A stretch of 64,000 bases of DNA, taken from Streptomyces albireticuli. GTDB lineage: Bacteria > Actinomycetota > Actinomycetes > Streptomycetales > Streptomycetaceae. Numbering within the stretch: the first letter of the stretch is position 1; each line of letters begins with the position of its first letter. The position numbers were made by a program, and so were the translations under genes. The stretch spans positions 310,001-374,000 of the forward strand of contig NZ_JAJQQS010000002.1 of assembly GCF_021228125.1 (NCBI RefSeq), read 5' to 3'. Below, piece by piece: positions 35,104-45,619 of the stretch. The notes beneath the pieces are model-generated. The model saw nothing but the letters and a program-made list of their open reading frames with translations. It did not search any database and was not told where the DNA came from.

Positions 35104-35166
35104 CGGCCTGGTGACGGCCCGACGGCGGTCCTTCGAGGGCCCGCTGACGGCCGCGATCGGCCCGAT

Positions 35167-35196
35167 TTCACATCTGGGCAGGTCACAGGCTAAAGT
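35167..35196 (+). promoter_or_regulatory. Promoter for tRNA-Ala copy 1
   Basis: TTCACA (35167-35172), an 18-nt spacer and TAAAGT (35191-35196) are close to the sigma-70 consensus, about 55 nt before the tRNA. Confidence 0.65.
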
Positions 35197-35250
35197 TCTT
35201 CTTGTTCGCGGGGAACGCGGAGGGAAACCTCCGGGGGAACCGAGAACAGC

Positions 35251-35323
35251 GGGGCTATAGCTCAGTTGGTAGAGCGCCTGCATGGCATGCAGGAGGTCAG
35301 GAGTTCAATTCTCCTTAGCTCCA
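35251..35323 (+). tRNA. tRNA-Ala(GGC), copy 1
   Basis: This is a 73-nt cloverleaf. The acceptor GGGGCTA/TAGCTCC contains the G3-U70 wobble that marks alanine tRNAs. The D arm is AGCTCAGTTGGTAGAGC, the anticodon stem CCTGC/GCAGG encloses ATGGCAT with anticodon GGC, and the T arm AGGAG/CTCCT has loop TTCAATT. The discriminator is A and the CCA end is not encoded. It reads GCC (and GCU), the dominant Ala codons of this genome. It is identical to the copy at 37838. Confidence 0.98.
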
Positions 35324-35331
35324 CAACCCGG

Positions 35332-35368
35332 ACAATCCCGTCTCCCACTCACAGGGAGGCGGGATTGT
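35332..35368 (+). terminator. Hairpin terminator after tRNA-Ala copy 1
   Basis: A 15-bp stem with one G-U pair (ACAATCCCGTCTCCC with GGGAGGCGGGATTGT) has a 7-nt loop and is followed by TGCTGTT. It ends the single-tRNA transcript. Confidence 0.85.
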
Positions 35369-35444
35369 TGCTGTTCGGACGCGGTCCCGTGGCAGAATCG
35401 GGCCGGGAGCGGACAGGGCCGAAGGGGAGGGAACAGGCTGATCC

Positions 35445-35678
35445 ATGGGTGCACACAGCCGGAAGTGCGACTGGTGCGGCAGCGGGACGCCGATCGTGCG
35501 CGACATGGAACCGCTCAACTCCGCTTACCAGTACTGGTGCGTGGAGTGCGCGCGGGCGCTGATCATAAAAGGCGACCCGATCGAGACCTACCGCGAGTTG
35601 GAGGGCGAGCCCATCTACGGCCGCCTCCTCGACGAACACTGCGCGTTGAAGCGCTTCTACTCCTTCGCCACCGCCTGA
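35445..35678 (+). CDS. Small zinc-ribbon-like protein of unknown function
   Basis: This 77-residue protein has two CxxC pairs, C8-x2-C11 and C32-x2-C35, suited to binding one zinc ion. The remainder ([35 protein letters not shown]) is charged and probably helical. I recall close homologues next to this tRNA gene in other Streptomyces. No ribosome site is obvious at ATG 35445. A nucleic-acid-binding role is possible, but only from the ribbon. Confidence 0.75.
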   Translation: MGAHSRKCDWCGSGTPIVRDMEPLNSAYQYWCVECARALIIKGDPIETYRELEGEPIYGRLLDEHCALKRFYSFATA

Positions 35679-35829
35679 CCCCCTTCCGGTCTCCTCTTCC
35701 GGCTTCTTCCCGATTTCCCGCCGCGCTGTCCCCGCCGGGGCAACCGTCCCCTCGCGCGGGAGCGTCCTGAGGGGTGAAGCTGCCGCCGGCAACGGCCGGT
35801 GGCACGGGGGAAGCGATGGAGGTCACCTG

Positions 35830-37635
35830 GTGACCGAGACAGCGATCAGCCCTGTCCGCGACGCGGAAGCGGCAGCCGGACTCACACCCTTTCTCGACGC
35901 CCTGCGCGTTCCGCCGCTGCTGCGGCCGAGCCGCGCGGAAGCCCTCGCCGGCATCGACATCGACCTGAAGGCCACCTGGGTCAGGCTGCACTCGCAGCTG
36001 CCGCCCACCCGCGTATGGGCCTACGACGGCCACTTCCCGGGTCCGACGATCGAGGTCCGCCGCAACCGGCGGCTGAGGATCTCCTGGAACAACCGCCTCA
36101 CCGGAACCCACCCGGTGACCGCCGTGGAGGCGACGCCCGCGCCGGGCGCCCCGCCGCCCGGCGACGTACCCGGCCGGGGCGACGCCCCGCCGCTCGCCGA
36201 CGTCGCCGCGCTGCCGCCCTGGACGGTGACCCACCTGCACGGCGCGCCCACCGGCGGGGGCAACGACGGCTGGTCGGAGAACGCCGTCTCGCCCGGTGAC
36301 AGCCAGCTCTCCGAATACCCCAACGACCACCGTGCGGTGGCCTGGTGGTACCACGACCACGCCATGGACATCACCCGCTGGAACGTCTTCGCGGGCCTCG
36401 CCGGGATGTACCTCGTCCGTGACGACGAGGAGGACGCGCTGCGACTGCCGCGCGGCGAGCACGAGATCCCGCTGATCCTCCAGGACCGCAACCTCGACCT
36501 GGACGAGGACGGCCGGCCCACCGGCGGGCTGCTCCACAAGACCGTCGTCGTCGGCAAGGACGCCCACGGCAAGAACGTCACCGCCGCGTTCACCGGCCCG
36601 TACACCCTCGTCAACGGCGTCATCTGGCCCTACCTGGACGTCTCCGCCCGGTGGTACCGCTTCCGGCTGCTCAACGGCGCCAACGCCCGCGTCTTCCGGC
36701 TCCGGCTGGTCGACGACGAGACCGGCGAGCCCGTCGAGGGCGCGGCCTGGCAGATCGGCACGGACGGCGGGCTGCTGCCGCGCCCCGTGCCGCTGGACGG
36801 GCCGCTGCCCGTGGCGCCCGCCGAGCGCATGGACCTGCTGGTCGACTTCGGCCGGCTGCGGGGGCGCCGGATCCGGCTGGACAACGTGGCGCCCGGGGTG
36901 GCCCACCCGCGGGTGATGCAGTTCCGGGTGGACTCCCGGCCGGTGCGCGACCCGTTCGTCCTGCCGCCGGTCATCTCCGGCTCGTTCCGGCGCATCACCC
37001 ACGGCACCGTGCCCGGCCACGAGCACCGCCTGATCGTCCTGACCCCGCCCGGCACCGCCGGGGACGCCCACCCGGGGCTCTGGGAGATGCACCCGGCGAA
37101 GCCGGGCGAGGTGCCGGTGCCCGGCGCGGGGGTGATCCAGGTCAAGGGCGCGGACGGCACGGTGCGTACGTACCGCAGGGGCGCGCGCACCTTCGACGAC
37201 GCGCTCGGCTTCATGGTCACCCACGGCGCGTGGGAGCAGTGGAGCTTCCTCAATCTGGGCGGGCCCACCCACCCGATGCACATCCACCTGATCGACTTTC
37301 AGGTGCTCGGCCGCGATGTCTACCCCGCCGGGGCGGGCAGCCCCTTCGACACCGCCCTGGGCGGCACCCGCGCCCCGCTGGAGTTCGGCGGGCGGGTGCC
37401 GGTCTCCGCCCACGACGCGGGCTGGAAGGACGTGATCCAGGTGCCCGCCGGGCAGATGGTCAACGTCATCGGCCGCTTCCAGGGCGCCAAAGGCCGGTTC
37501 ATGTACCACTGCCATCTGCTGGAGCACGAGGACATGGGGATGATGCGGCCCTTCGTGGTGATGCCGGGCGAGGTGCTGAAGTTTCACCACGGGGAGACGG
37601 GCGGCCACCACGGCGGCCACCACGACGGATCCTGA
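35830..37635 (+). CDS. Multicopper oxidase (phenoxazinone-synthase / CotA laccase-like)
   Basis: This copper enzyme couples one-electron oxidation of phenolics or aminophenols to reduction of O2 to water. All ligand motifs are present: H135-L-H137, H175-D-H177, H481-P-M-H484-I-H486, and H560-C561-H562 with H566 and axial M571 ([12 protein letters not shown]). The 601-residue, three-cupredoxin size fits PhsA/CotA rather than the small two-domain Streptomyces laccases. No signal peptide or twin-arginine motif is seen, so it is probably cytoplasmic. The C-terminus is His-rich ([16 protein letters not shown]). The start is GTG 35830, with GGAGG 7 nt upstream. It lies between two identical tRNA-Ala genes. 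The substrate is unknown. Confidence 0.94.
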   Translation: MTETAISPVRDAEAAAGLTPFLDALRVPPLLRPSRAEALAGIDIDLKATWVRLHSQLPPTRVWAYDGHFPGPTIEVRRNRRLRISWNNRLTGTHPVTAVEATPAPGAPPPGDVPGRGDAPPLADVAALPPWTVTHLHGAPTGGGNDGWSENAVSPGDSQLSEYPNDHRAVAWWYHDHAMDITRWNVFAGLAGMYLVRDDEEDALRLPRGEHEIPLILQDRNLDLDEDGRPTGGLLHKTVVVGKDAHGKNVTAAFTGPYTLVNGVIWPYLDVSARWYRFRLLNGANARVFRLRLVDDETGEPVEGAAWQIGTDGGLLPRPVPLDGPLPVAPAERMDLLVDFGRLRGRRIRLDNVAPGVAHPRVMQFRVDSRPVRDPFVLPPVISGSFRRITHGTVPGHEHRLIVLTPPGTAGDAHPGLWEMHPAKPGEVPVPGAGVIQVKGADGTVRTYRRGARTFDDALGFMVTHGAWEQWSFLNLGGPTHPMHIHLIDFQVLGRDVYPAGAGSPFDTALGGTRAPLEFGGRVPVSAHDAGWKDVIQVPAGQMVNVIGRFQGAKGRFMYHCHLLEHEDMGMMRPFVVMPGEVLKFHHGETGGHHGGHHDGS

Positions 37636-37645
37636 CGTCCGCGTC

Positions 37646-37666
37646 CCGCCGTGCTCCTTACGGCGG
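37646..37666 (+). terminator. Hairpin terminator after multicopper oxidase
   Basis: A perfect 7-bp stem (CCGCCGT/ACGGCGG) with a 7-nt loop starts 10 nt after the stop. Confidence 0.6.
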
Positions 37667-37766
37667 TCGTGGGCCGGGGCGGGCCGGGGGAGATCCACGG
37701 CACCCGGGAACGAGGGTCCGCCCCGGGTCCGCCCCGGCCCGTTCCGGGCGCCGGCCGGGAGGCGAT

Positions 37767-37797
37767 TTGGCAGATGGGGGGGACCTCCGTGTAATGT
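37767..37797 (+). promoter_or_regulatory. Promoter for tRNA-Ala copy 2
   Basis: TTGGCA (37767-37772), a 19-nt spacer and TAATGT (37792-37797) are about 40 nt before the tRNA. The region differs from the promoter of copy 1, so only the tRNA itself is duplicated. Confidence 0.55.
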
Positions 37798-37837
37798 AAT
37801 CCGTGTCGCCAGGGAAACCGGGCGGAAAACAAAACAA

Positions 37838-37910
37838 GGGGCTATAGCTCAGTTGGTAGAGCGCCTGCATGGCATGCAGGAGGTCAGGAGTTCAATTCTC
37901 CTTAGCTCCA
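37838..37910 (+). tRNA. tRNA-Ala(GGC), copy 2
   Basis: This is identical over all 73 nt to 35251-35323, with the same GGC anticodon and G3-U70 pair; identity stops 2 nt after the discriminator. It has its own promoter-like box and terminator, so both copies look functional. Confidence 0.98.
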
Positions 37911-37918
37911 CAGCGAAT

Positions 37919-37958
37919 GAGCGGGTCGTCCGGAAACGGACGGCCCGCTCTTCGTTTT
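37919..37958 (+). terminator. Hairpin terminator after tRNA-Ala copy 2
   Basis: A 14-bp stem with one G-U pair (GAGCGGGTCGTCCG/CGGACGGCCCGCTC) closes on a GAAA tetraloop and is followed by TTCGTTTT, a textbook intrinsic terminator. It lies 36 nt from the stop of the convergent NuoF-like gene. Confidence 0.88.
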
Positions 37959-37993
37959 GCCCCCCGGTGTCGTTTCGCGCCGGGGGCGCCCGG

Positions 37994-39532
37994 TCAGTTC
38001 CCCTGGTCGGCCTCCCGGCCGAGCTCGCGGTCGAGGCGGAGGGCGAGCGCCGGACAGCGGCGGACGGCTCGTAGGGCCCGGCCGCGCAGGTGCGCCGGCA
38101 CGCCCGCCTCCGCGAGCGCCGGATAGCCGTCCGGTCCGAGGCGTACGAGCTCGGGCAGCAGCCCCGCGCACAGCCCGTGCCCCTCGCACAGCGTCCAGTC
38201 CACCGCCAGCCGCTCGGCGCTCTCCGGGCTCCCCTCGGTGGCGCCGGCGGCCAGGGGCAGCGGCAGCGACCCGAGGGTGGGCCGCCCGCAGCCACCGCCC
38301 AGGACGTGCGCGGCCAGATCGTCGGTGAACGCCGACAGCGCGGTCAAGGTGAAGCGCGCCGCGCCGTCCGGGTGGGCGCACGCGCCGCGCCCCCGGACGG
38401 CGCCGGCCGCCTGGCGCACGGTCTCCAGCGCGCTCCTGCCGCCCCCGGCGACCACGTCGGCCAGGGCCCCGGCCACCGAGGGCAGGCCGAGCCGGCAGGG
38501 CCCGCACTGCCCGGCGGACTCGGCGGCCAGCCAGTGGGCGACCCGGACCGCCTCGCCCAGCGGGCAGGTGCCGGCCGGCAGGGGCAGCACGGCGCCCGCG
38601 CCGAGGGAGCCGCCGCACGAGGCCAGTCCGTCCCGCGAGACGTCCGCCGCGTACGCGGTCGGCGCGTCCAGCCAGGCCCCGTGGTAGCCGCCCGTCAGCA
38701 CCGCCTGGAGGTCCGGACCGGCGCCGCAGGACCGCAGGACGTGTGCCATCGGCACCCCGCTCGGCGCCTCGACGACCCTGGGCTCCGGCACCGCCCCGGA
38801 GACGGTGAGCAGCAGGGTGCCGGGCTCGGTCGCGGTGCCGGACGCGGCGTAGCGCTCGGCGCCGAGGTGGGCGGCGAGGGCGAGTTGGGCGAAGGTCTCG
38901 GTGTTGGACAGCAGCGTCGGGGCGCCGCCGAGGCCCTCCTCGGAGGCGTGGGCGTGTCTGCCGGGCGGCAGGGGCGGTCCGCCGTCGGCGGCCCGCAGCA
39001 GGGCGGAGGACTCGCCGGAGACCAACCGCTCGGGCAGCCGCACCACCCGTGCGCGCAGGGCGCGGCCGCGCCGGTCGGTGAGGCCGCGCTCCGCCAGGGC
39101 CTCCCGGACGGACTCCTCGGCCGTGCGCCGGGTCACTCCGACGACCAGGGTGGCCGCGTCGAGGGCCTCGGCGGCCAGCAGGGCGCCGTCGAGCACCAGG
39201 TGCGGTGTGCGGGTGAGCAGCACCGCGTCCTTACGGCAGGCCGGTTCGCCCTCGCAGCCGTTGACGACCACGGCCGGGCGGGTGCCGCGTCGCCGTGCGG
39301 CGACGCCCACGGCCCGTAGCTTCCGGGCGAGGGGGAAGCCCGCACCGCCCCTCCCGCGCAGAGTGACCGTTTCCGCGAGGGCGGTGAGCCCGGCCTCGGT
39401 GAGCCGGGGCGGCGGGCCGTGCACGGCGAGGTGGGACGGGCGGTCCAGGCGGGCGGCAAGGTCGAAGCCGGCCGTCAGACGCGGCTGCCCGAGGGCGAGG
39501 ACGGCCGGCAGCTCGGGAAGGGGGGCGTTCAC
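37994..39532 (-). CDS. NuoF-like (NADH dehydrogenase 51 kDa family) protein with C-terminal ferredoxin domain
   Basis: The 512-residue protein has a NuoF-type FMN/NAD domain (LRGRGGAGFPLARKLRAV, then VVVNGCEGEPACRKD) and a SLBB-like central part. An iron-sulfur region follows with AGQCGPCRLGLP, RGACAHPDG and GGGCGRP. The last 60 residues form a small ferredoxin domain (VDWTLCEGHGLCAG with RRCPALAL), the 3Fe-4S type. It is an orphan, not part of a complete complex I operon, and probably moves electrons between a soluble donor and the coupled membrane protein. The start GTG 39532 overlaps the upstream stop as GTGA; no Shine-Dalgarno is evident, consistent with coupling. Confidence 0.85.
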   Translation of the reverse strand: MNAPLPELPAVLALGQPRLTAGFDLAARLDRPSHLAVHGPPPRLTEAGLTALAETVTLRGRGGAGFPLARKLRAVGVAARRRGTRPAVVVNGCEGEPACRKDAVLLTRTPHLVLDGALLAAEALDAATLVVGVTRRTAEESVREALAERGLTDRRGRALRARVVRLPERLVSGESSALLRAADGGPPLPPGRHAHASEEGLGGAPTLLSNTETFAQLALAAHLGAERYAASGTATEPGTLLLTVSGAVPEPRVVEAPSGVPMAHVLRSCGAGPDLQAVLTGGYHGAWLDAPTAYAADVSRDGLASCGGSLGAGAVLPLPAGTCPLGEAVRVAHWLAAESAGQCGPCRLGLPSVAGALADVVAGGGRSALETVRQAAGAVRGRGACAHPDGAARFTLTALSAFTDDLAAHVLGGGCGRPTLGSLPLPLAAGATEGSPESAERLAVDWTLCEGHGLCAGLLPELVRLGPDGYPALAEAGVPAHLRGRALRAVRRCPALALRLDRELGREADQGN

Positions 39533-39972
39533 CGCGCGCGGCCCATGGCGCCGTGCGCGGTGAACGCGGGCGCGGCCGGGCGTGGGGGCCGGGGCCGGGC
39601 GCGGGGGAGGCCGTGGCGGGCCGTACGGGCGCCGGGGGCGGTGCCGGCGGGACGAGTCGCCCCCGGTGCCCTGGCCGCCCCGGCGAGCGCCGTCGGACAG
39701 GCCGCGAGCGCGCCCGGGCCGATCAGCCCGGCCCGCCCCCGCGGGCCGTCCCGGAAGGGCGGCGGGGTGCCGGGCGGGGCGTGGGCCTCCGTGACCTTGA
39801 CGCCGATGTGCCCGAGCGCGCCGGCCGCCGCCGCCCGGTGGACGGCCTGGGCGAGCAGCCGGGCGCGCGGGGTGAGGAGCGGCCGGTCGGCGGCGATGAG
39901 CCCCCAGGCGACGGTGGCGGTGAGCGAGACCAGGGTGAGGACTCCACCGGTGTGGTCGAGGAAGCGGTTCAT
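39529..39972 (-). CDS. Small membrane protein coupled to the NuoF-like gene
   Basis: This 147-residue protein has two probable transmembrane helices at about 8-27 and 38-58, with His residues at about 45, 55 and 64 that could ligate haem, as in cytochrome-b or ferric-reductase-like partners. The C-terminal half is Pro/Arg/Ala-rich and disordered. The stop overlaps the next GTG, so the two proteins are made together. TAGCGT 8 nt before ATG 39972 suggests a leaderless transcript. The haem idea is inference only. Confidence 0.68.
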   Translation of the reverse strand: MNRFLDHTGGVLTLVSLTATVAWGLIAADRPLLTPRARLLAQAVHRAAAAGALGHIGVKVTEAHAPPGTPPPFRDGPRGRAGLIGPGALAACPTALAGAARAPGATRPAGTAPGARTARHGLPRARPRPPRPAAPAFTAHGAMGRAR

Positions 39973-40458
39973 GCCCCCGCACGCTAGGCAGCGCGCGGGG
40001 GCGCCGGGTCCGCTTCCCGCAAGCCCGGTGCGGTGGGCGCTCGCGCTGCTAACGTCGGTTCGTTCGGCGGAACTTCCGCCGCTCGGGCAACTCCAGCGGC
40101 CTCCGGCGCGTCAATGCGCCCGGGTTTCACGGGCGTTGATCCGGATTCCGCCCGTCCGTCCCCGGCGCCGCCCCGGGCGAACGCGTGCTCCTGAGTGAAC
40201 GGCTGTCCGTAAGGACGACGCGTAAGGTGCCTACCCCTGCCCACCCGGCCGGGAGGTGTCCGCGCCGCGGGGGCGTCCCAGGGGGCGCCGGGCAGGTGTC
40301 CCCGCCGTCCGGGTGCTCCCGTGAGGGCGCCGTGGGCCGGCCGGCGGCAGCGGCCCGTCACCGGTCCCGGGAGGCCCGGAGGCGCCGCGGAGGCGGGCCC
40401 GGAGGCGACTCGGCGGCGGCCGTACGCGGGCCGGGGCCGCGCGGGAGCCGGCCCGCCC

Positions 40459-40558
40459 GGGGCCGGAAGGCCCGCACCGGTCGGGGGCCGAAGGGCCCGC
40501 ACCGCTGCCGGGGCCGGAAGGCCCGCGCCGCTCACCTTCGTGCGGGCCCTTCGGCCCC
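40459..40558. repeat. Tandem hairpin-arm repeats upstream of leuS
   Basis: Three related units start at 40459, 40483 and 40510. The middle one contains a 19-nt arm (40484-40502) that pairs perfectly with 40540-40558 across a 37-nt loop. The right arm overlaps the likely -35 region of the leuS leader promoter. The layout mirrors the array after obg. Confidence 0.7.
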
Positions 40559-40563
40559 TGCGG

Positions 40564-40569
40564 TAACCT
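40564..40569 (+). promoter_or_regulatory. -10 box of the leuS leader transcript
   Basis: TAACCT ends 6 nt before the ATG of the leader peptide, so the transcript probably starts at or next to the start codon. The same hexamer serves rplU, rpsT and degV in this window. The -35 region is weak. Confidence 0.6.
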
Positions 40570-40575
40570 GACCCC

Positions 40576-40614
40576 ATGCGTGCCGTACGCCTTCTGCTTA
40601 GCGGGCCGCGCTGA
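40576..40614 (+). CDS. Leucine leader peptide upstream of leuS
   Basis: This is a 12-codon reading frame, MRAVRLLLSGPR, ending in TGA. The three adjacent Leu codons (40591-40599) are CTT-CTG-CTT; CTT is rare in this genome, which makes the ribosome sensitive to leucyl-tRNA supply. The frame begins at a leaderless start behind TAACCT. A hairpin and an intrinsic terminator follow before leuS. This is the layout of a translation-coupled attenuator sensing charged tRNA-Leu, fitting for leucyl-tRNA synthetase. It is inferred from sequence only. Confidence 0.72.
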   Translation: MRAVRLLLSGPR

Positions 40615-40734
40615 TCAGTACCGACCGGTGAGATCCGGTCGGCATCGGCGCGGCGTCCCCTCCTGTGCGAGGGGATTTTTCATTTCCGCGGATGCCCGCA
40701 GGTAGAGACGACGATCGATGGAGCTTTGAGGACG
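40615..40734 (+). promoter_or_regulatory. leuS attenuator leader RNA
   Basis: Hairpin 1 is CCGACCGG/CCGGTCGG (40621-40628 with 40635-40642). The leader stop region 40605-40615 can pair with 40644-40654, enclosing hairpin 1. A terminator at 40656-40680 follows. Alternatively 40641-40653 can pair with 40686-40696. Ribosome position on the Leu codons would decide which upstream helix forms; which state opens the terminator cannot be settled by eye. Confidence 0.65.
40656..40680 (+). terminator. Attenuator terminator of leuS
   Basis: A 7-bp stem (TCCCCTC, 40656-40662, with GAGGGGA, 40669-40675) has a 6-nt loop, followed by TTTTT. It is the clearest T-tract terminator in the window and lies 54 nt before the leuS start, so it must act as an attenuator. 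Confidence 0.8.
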
Positions 40735-43623
<2,889 letters not shown>

Positions 43624-43695
43624 CGGTGTGACGCCCGCGCGCGACGCGGAGGCGGGGGACGGCCCCGCTCCGCGGGGGTGAGGGTTTGTCCCTAC

Positions 43696-43737
43696 GGGCA
43701 GGTTGGGGGTTCCGCTGGAACCCCCGGCCTGCCCTTT
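43696..43737 (+). terminator. Hairpin terminator after leuS
   Basis: An 18-bp imperfect stem (GGGCAGGTTGGGGGTTCC with GGAACCCCCGGCCTGCCC, two G-U pairs) closes on GCT and is followed by TTT. Confidence 0.85.
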
Positions 43738-43829
43738 CCGTTTACGGTGGAGGGGTACGCACGAACACCCGTCTGCCCGGGCGAACCCGCTGGAACCGCC
43801 GAACCCCGCCGAACCGCTGAGGAGCGTTC

Positions 43830-44582
43830 ATGGAAGCCGTGGCCGTGATCGTCGCGCTGATCTTCGCGGTCCTCGTGGCGCTCGGCGTGATCGCCACGGT
43901 CAAGACCGTGCGCGCGGTCAAGCGCGGTGTCGACCGGACCGTCACGCAGGCCCGCCGGACCGTCGAGGACACCCGCCTGAAGGCGAGACAGTACGTGCAG
44001 CCCGGTGCGGCCGGTGAGGTCGCGCAGCTGCGCCTCTCGCTGCGCACGTCGATGCGCGCCACCCAGGACGCGCTGCGGCTGGCCGCCCCCGAGGACGCCT
44101 CGCTGTCCGAGGCGCTCCAGCTCTTCGAGCGGCTCAGTGCCCACGGCCACGAGCTCGACGAGGAGCTGAGGCGCCTGGAGGCCGAGCCGGACCGGGAGCG
44201 GATCGCCGCCTGCCTGCCCGAGCTGCGCGAGCGCACGGAGCGCGTCCGGGAGTCGGCCGATTCCCTGCGGTGGGCGGCACAGGACCGCGCCCGGCGCTTC
44301 GCCGAGGACGACCTGGAGGCGCTGAGCGGCCAGATCCGGATGGAGGCGGGGGCGCTGCGGCACTGGACGGTGGAGGAGCCGGAGGGCGCGGCCCCGGCCT
44401 CCGCTTCCGACGGGGCCGCCGCTCCCGCCTCCGGCCGGGGTTCCGGCCCCGCCGCCCACCCGGAGCCCGGGCCCGCGGCCGAGCCGGCGGCCGGCGAACG
44501 CCCCGCGATCACCGACGGCGCCGAGGCGTGGCGGCCCGGCTACTCCTGGCAGAAGACTCACCGCCCCGAGAGCACTACCTGA
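43830..44582 (+). CDS. Membrane-anchored coiled-coil protein of unknown function
   Basis: This 250-residue protein has one N-terminal transmembrane helix (about 3-24, AVAVIVALIFAVLVALGVIATV) and then a basic, helical, coiled-coil-rich region (25-185) of heptad-like Leu/Ala/Glu/Arg pattern. The last 65 residues are Ala/Pro/Gly-rich and end in GYSWQKTHRPESTT. Because the helix starts at the N-terminus and is followed by Lys/Arg, the bulk is probably cytoplasmic. There is no enzymatic motif. Conserved neighbours are leuS and degV. Function unknown. Confidence 0.78.
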   Translation: MEAVAVIVALIFAVLVALGVIATVKTVRAVKRGVDRTVTQARRTVEDTRLKARQYVQPGAAGEVAQLRLSLRTSMRATQDALRLAAPEDASLSEALQLFERLSAHGHELDEELRRLEAEPDRERIAACLPELRERTERVRESADSLRWAAQDRARRFAEDDLEALSGQIRMEAGALRHWTVEEPEGAAPASASDGAAAPASGRGSGPAAHPEPGPAAEPAAGERPAITDGAEAWRPGYSWQKTHRPESTT

Positions 44583-44675
44583 CAATGTGGCCCGCTGTCC
44601 GGCCGTCCGGCCGGATGATCACGCGTACGGGGCCCGTACTGCCGTCGGAGCGTCCCGGCGGGTAACCTCCGGAAC

Positions 44676-45521
44676 ATGTCCCGCCACGTCGCTGTCGTCA
44701 CCGATTCCACGGCCTATCTGCCGCAGCAGGCGATGCGGAGACACGGCATCACGGCCGTGCCGCTGACGGTCGTCCTGGGTGACGAGGCGCTCCTGGAGGG
44801 CACCGAGGTCTCTGCCCGGTGCGTCGCGCAGGCCCTTCAGAAGCGCGGGCCGGTGACCACGTCCCGCCCCGGCCCCGAGGTCTTCGCGGCCACGTACCGC
44901 GCGGCGGCCGAGGCGGGCGCCGAGGGCGTCGTCTCGCTGCACCTCTCCTCCGAGTTCTCCGGCACGTACGACGCGGCGGTCCTCGCGGCGCGGGAGGCCC
45001 CCGTCCCGGTGCGGGTCGTGGACACCGGGATGGTCGCCATGGCCCTCGGCTTCTGCGCGCTGGCCGCCGCGGAGACGGTGGAGGCGGGCGGCACGCTCGA
45101 CGAGGCGGTCGCCGCGGCCGAGAAGCGGGCACAGGGCACCGCCGCGTTCTTCTACGTCGACACGCTCGACTACCTGCGGCGCGGCGGCCGCATCGGCGCG
45201 GCGCAGGCGCTCCTGGGCTCGGCCCTCGCCGTCAAGCCGCTGCTCCAGCTCGACGGCGGCCGTATCGAGCTGCGCGAGAAGGTCCGCACGGCGTCCAAGG
45301 CCATCGCCCGCCTGGAGGAGATCGCGGTCGAGCGGGCCGCCGCCGCGCCCGTCGACATCGCCGTCCACCACCTGGCGGCGCCCGAGCGGGCGGCGCTCCT
45401 CGCGGAGCGGCTGCGGGAGCGGGTGCCGGGGCTGGTGGAGATGCACGTCAGCGAGGTGGGGGCGGTCATCGGGGCACACACGGGGCCGGGGCTGCTGGGT
45501 GTGGTCGTCGCACCGCGGTAG
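44676..45521 (+). CDS. DegV family protein (fatty-acid-binding)
   Basis: DegV proteins bind a fatty acid in a cleft and in Firmicutes feed fatty-acid kinase. The 281-residue sequence has AVVTDSTAYLP at the N-terminus, TTSRPGPEVF, VVSLHLSSEFSGTYDAA, and FFYVDTLDYLRRGGRIGAAQALLGS, all diagnostic. It ends with AVIGAHTGPGLLGVV. No FakA-like kinase gene is nearby, so its role here is uncertain. TAACCT (44663-44668) lies 7 nt before the ATG, suggesting a leaderless transcript. Confidence 0.94.
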   Translation: MSRHVAVVTDSTAYLPQQAMRRHGITAVPLTVVLGDEALLEGTEVSARCVAQALQKRGPVTTSRPGPEVFAATYRAAAEAGAEGVVSLHLSSEFSGTYDAAVLAAREAPVPVRVVDTGMVAMALGFCALAAAETVEAGGTLDEAVAAAEKRAQGTAAFFYVDTLDYLRRGGRIGAAQALLGSALAVKPLLQLDGGRIELREKVRTASKAIARLEEIAVERAAAAPVDIAVHHLAAPERAALLAERLRERVPGLVEMHVSEVGAVIGAHTGPGLLGVVVAPR

Positions 45522-45619
45522 ACCCCGTTCGGGTGGTGCGGTTATCCCCAACTCGCGGGTTTTCCACGGTTTTCGGGGCGCTTCGGCGGGGACGCGGGAA
45601 CGCGCCTACGGTCGTCGTC

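Larger units (their letters stand above)
39973..40575. other. 600-nt intergenic region upstream of leuS
   Basis: No convincing gene is seen; a long open minus-strand frame across 39984-40577 is Pro/Ala/Arg low-complexity sequence and is rejected. The right half holds three tandem units of about 26 nt with GGGGCCGGAAGGCCCGC-type sequence (40459-40536), then their inverse. The far right supplies the leuS leader promoter. Confidence 0.6.

Noticed and set aside
35251-37910. Integrated mobile element between the tRNA-Ala genes
   Set aside because: No integrase, excisionase, transposase or partial-tRNA attachment site is visible. Both tRNAs are complete with separate promoters, so only a duplication is supported.
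37994-39972. Fragment of a respiratory complex I operon
   Set aside because: Only a NuoF-like protein is present, it carries a non-complex-I ferredoxin fusion, and no other nuo genes are adjacent.
39984-40577. 197-codon minus-strand frame upstream of leuS
   Set aside because: It is Pro/Arg/Ala/Gly low complexity, spans tandem repeats and the leuS leader, and has no ribosome site or recognisable fold.
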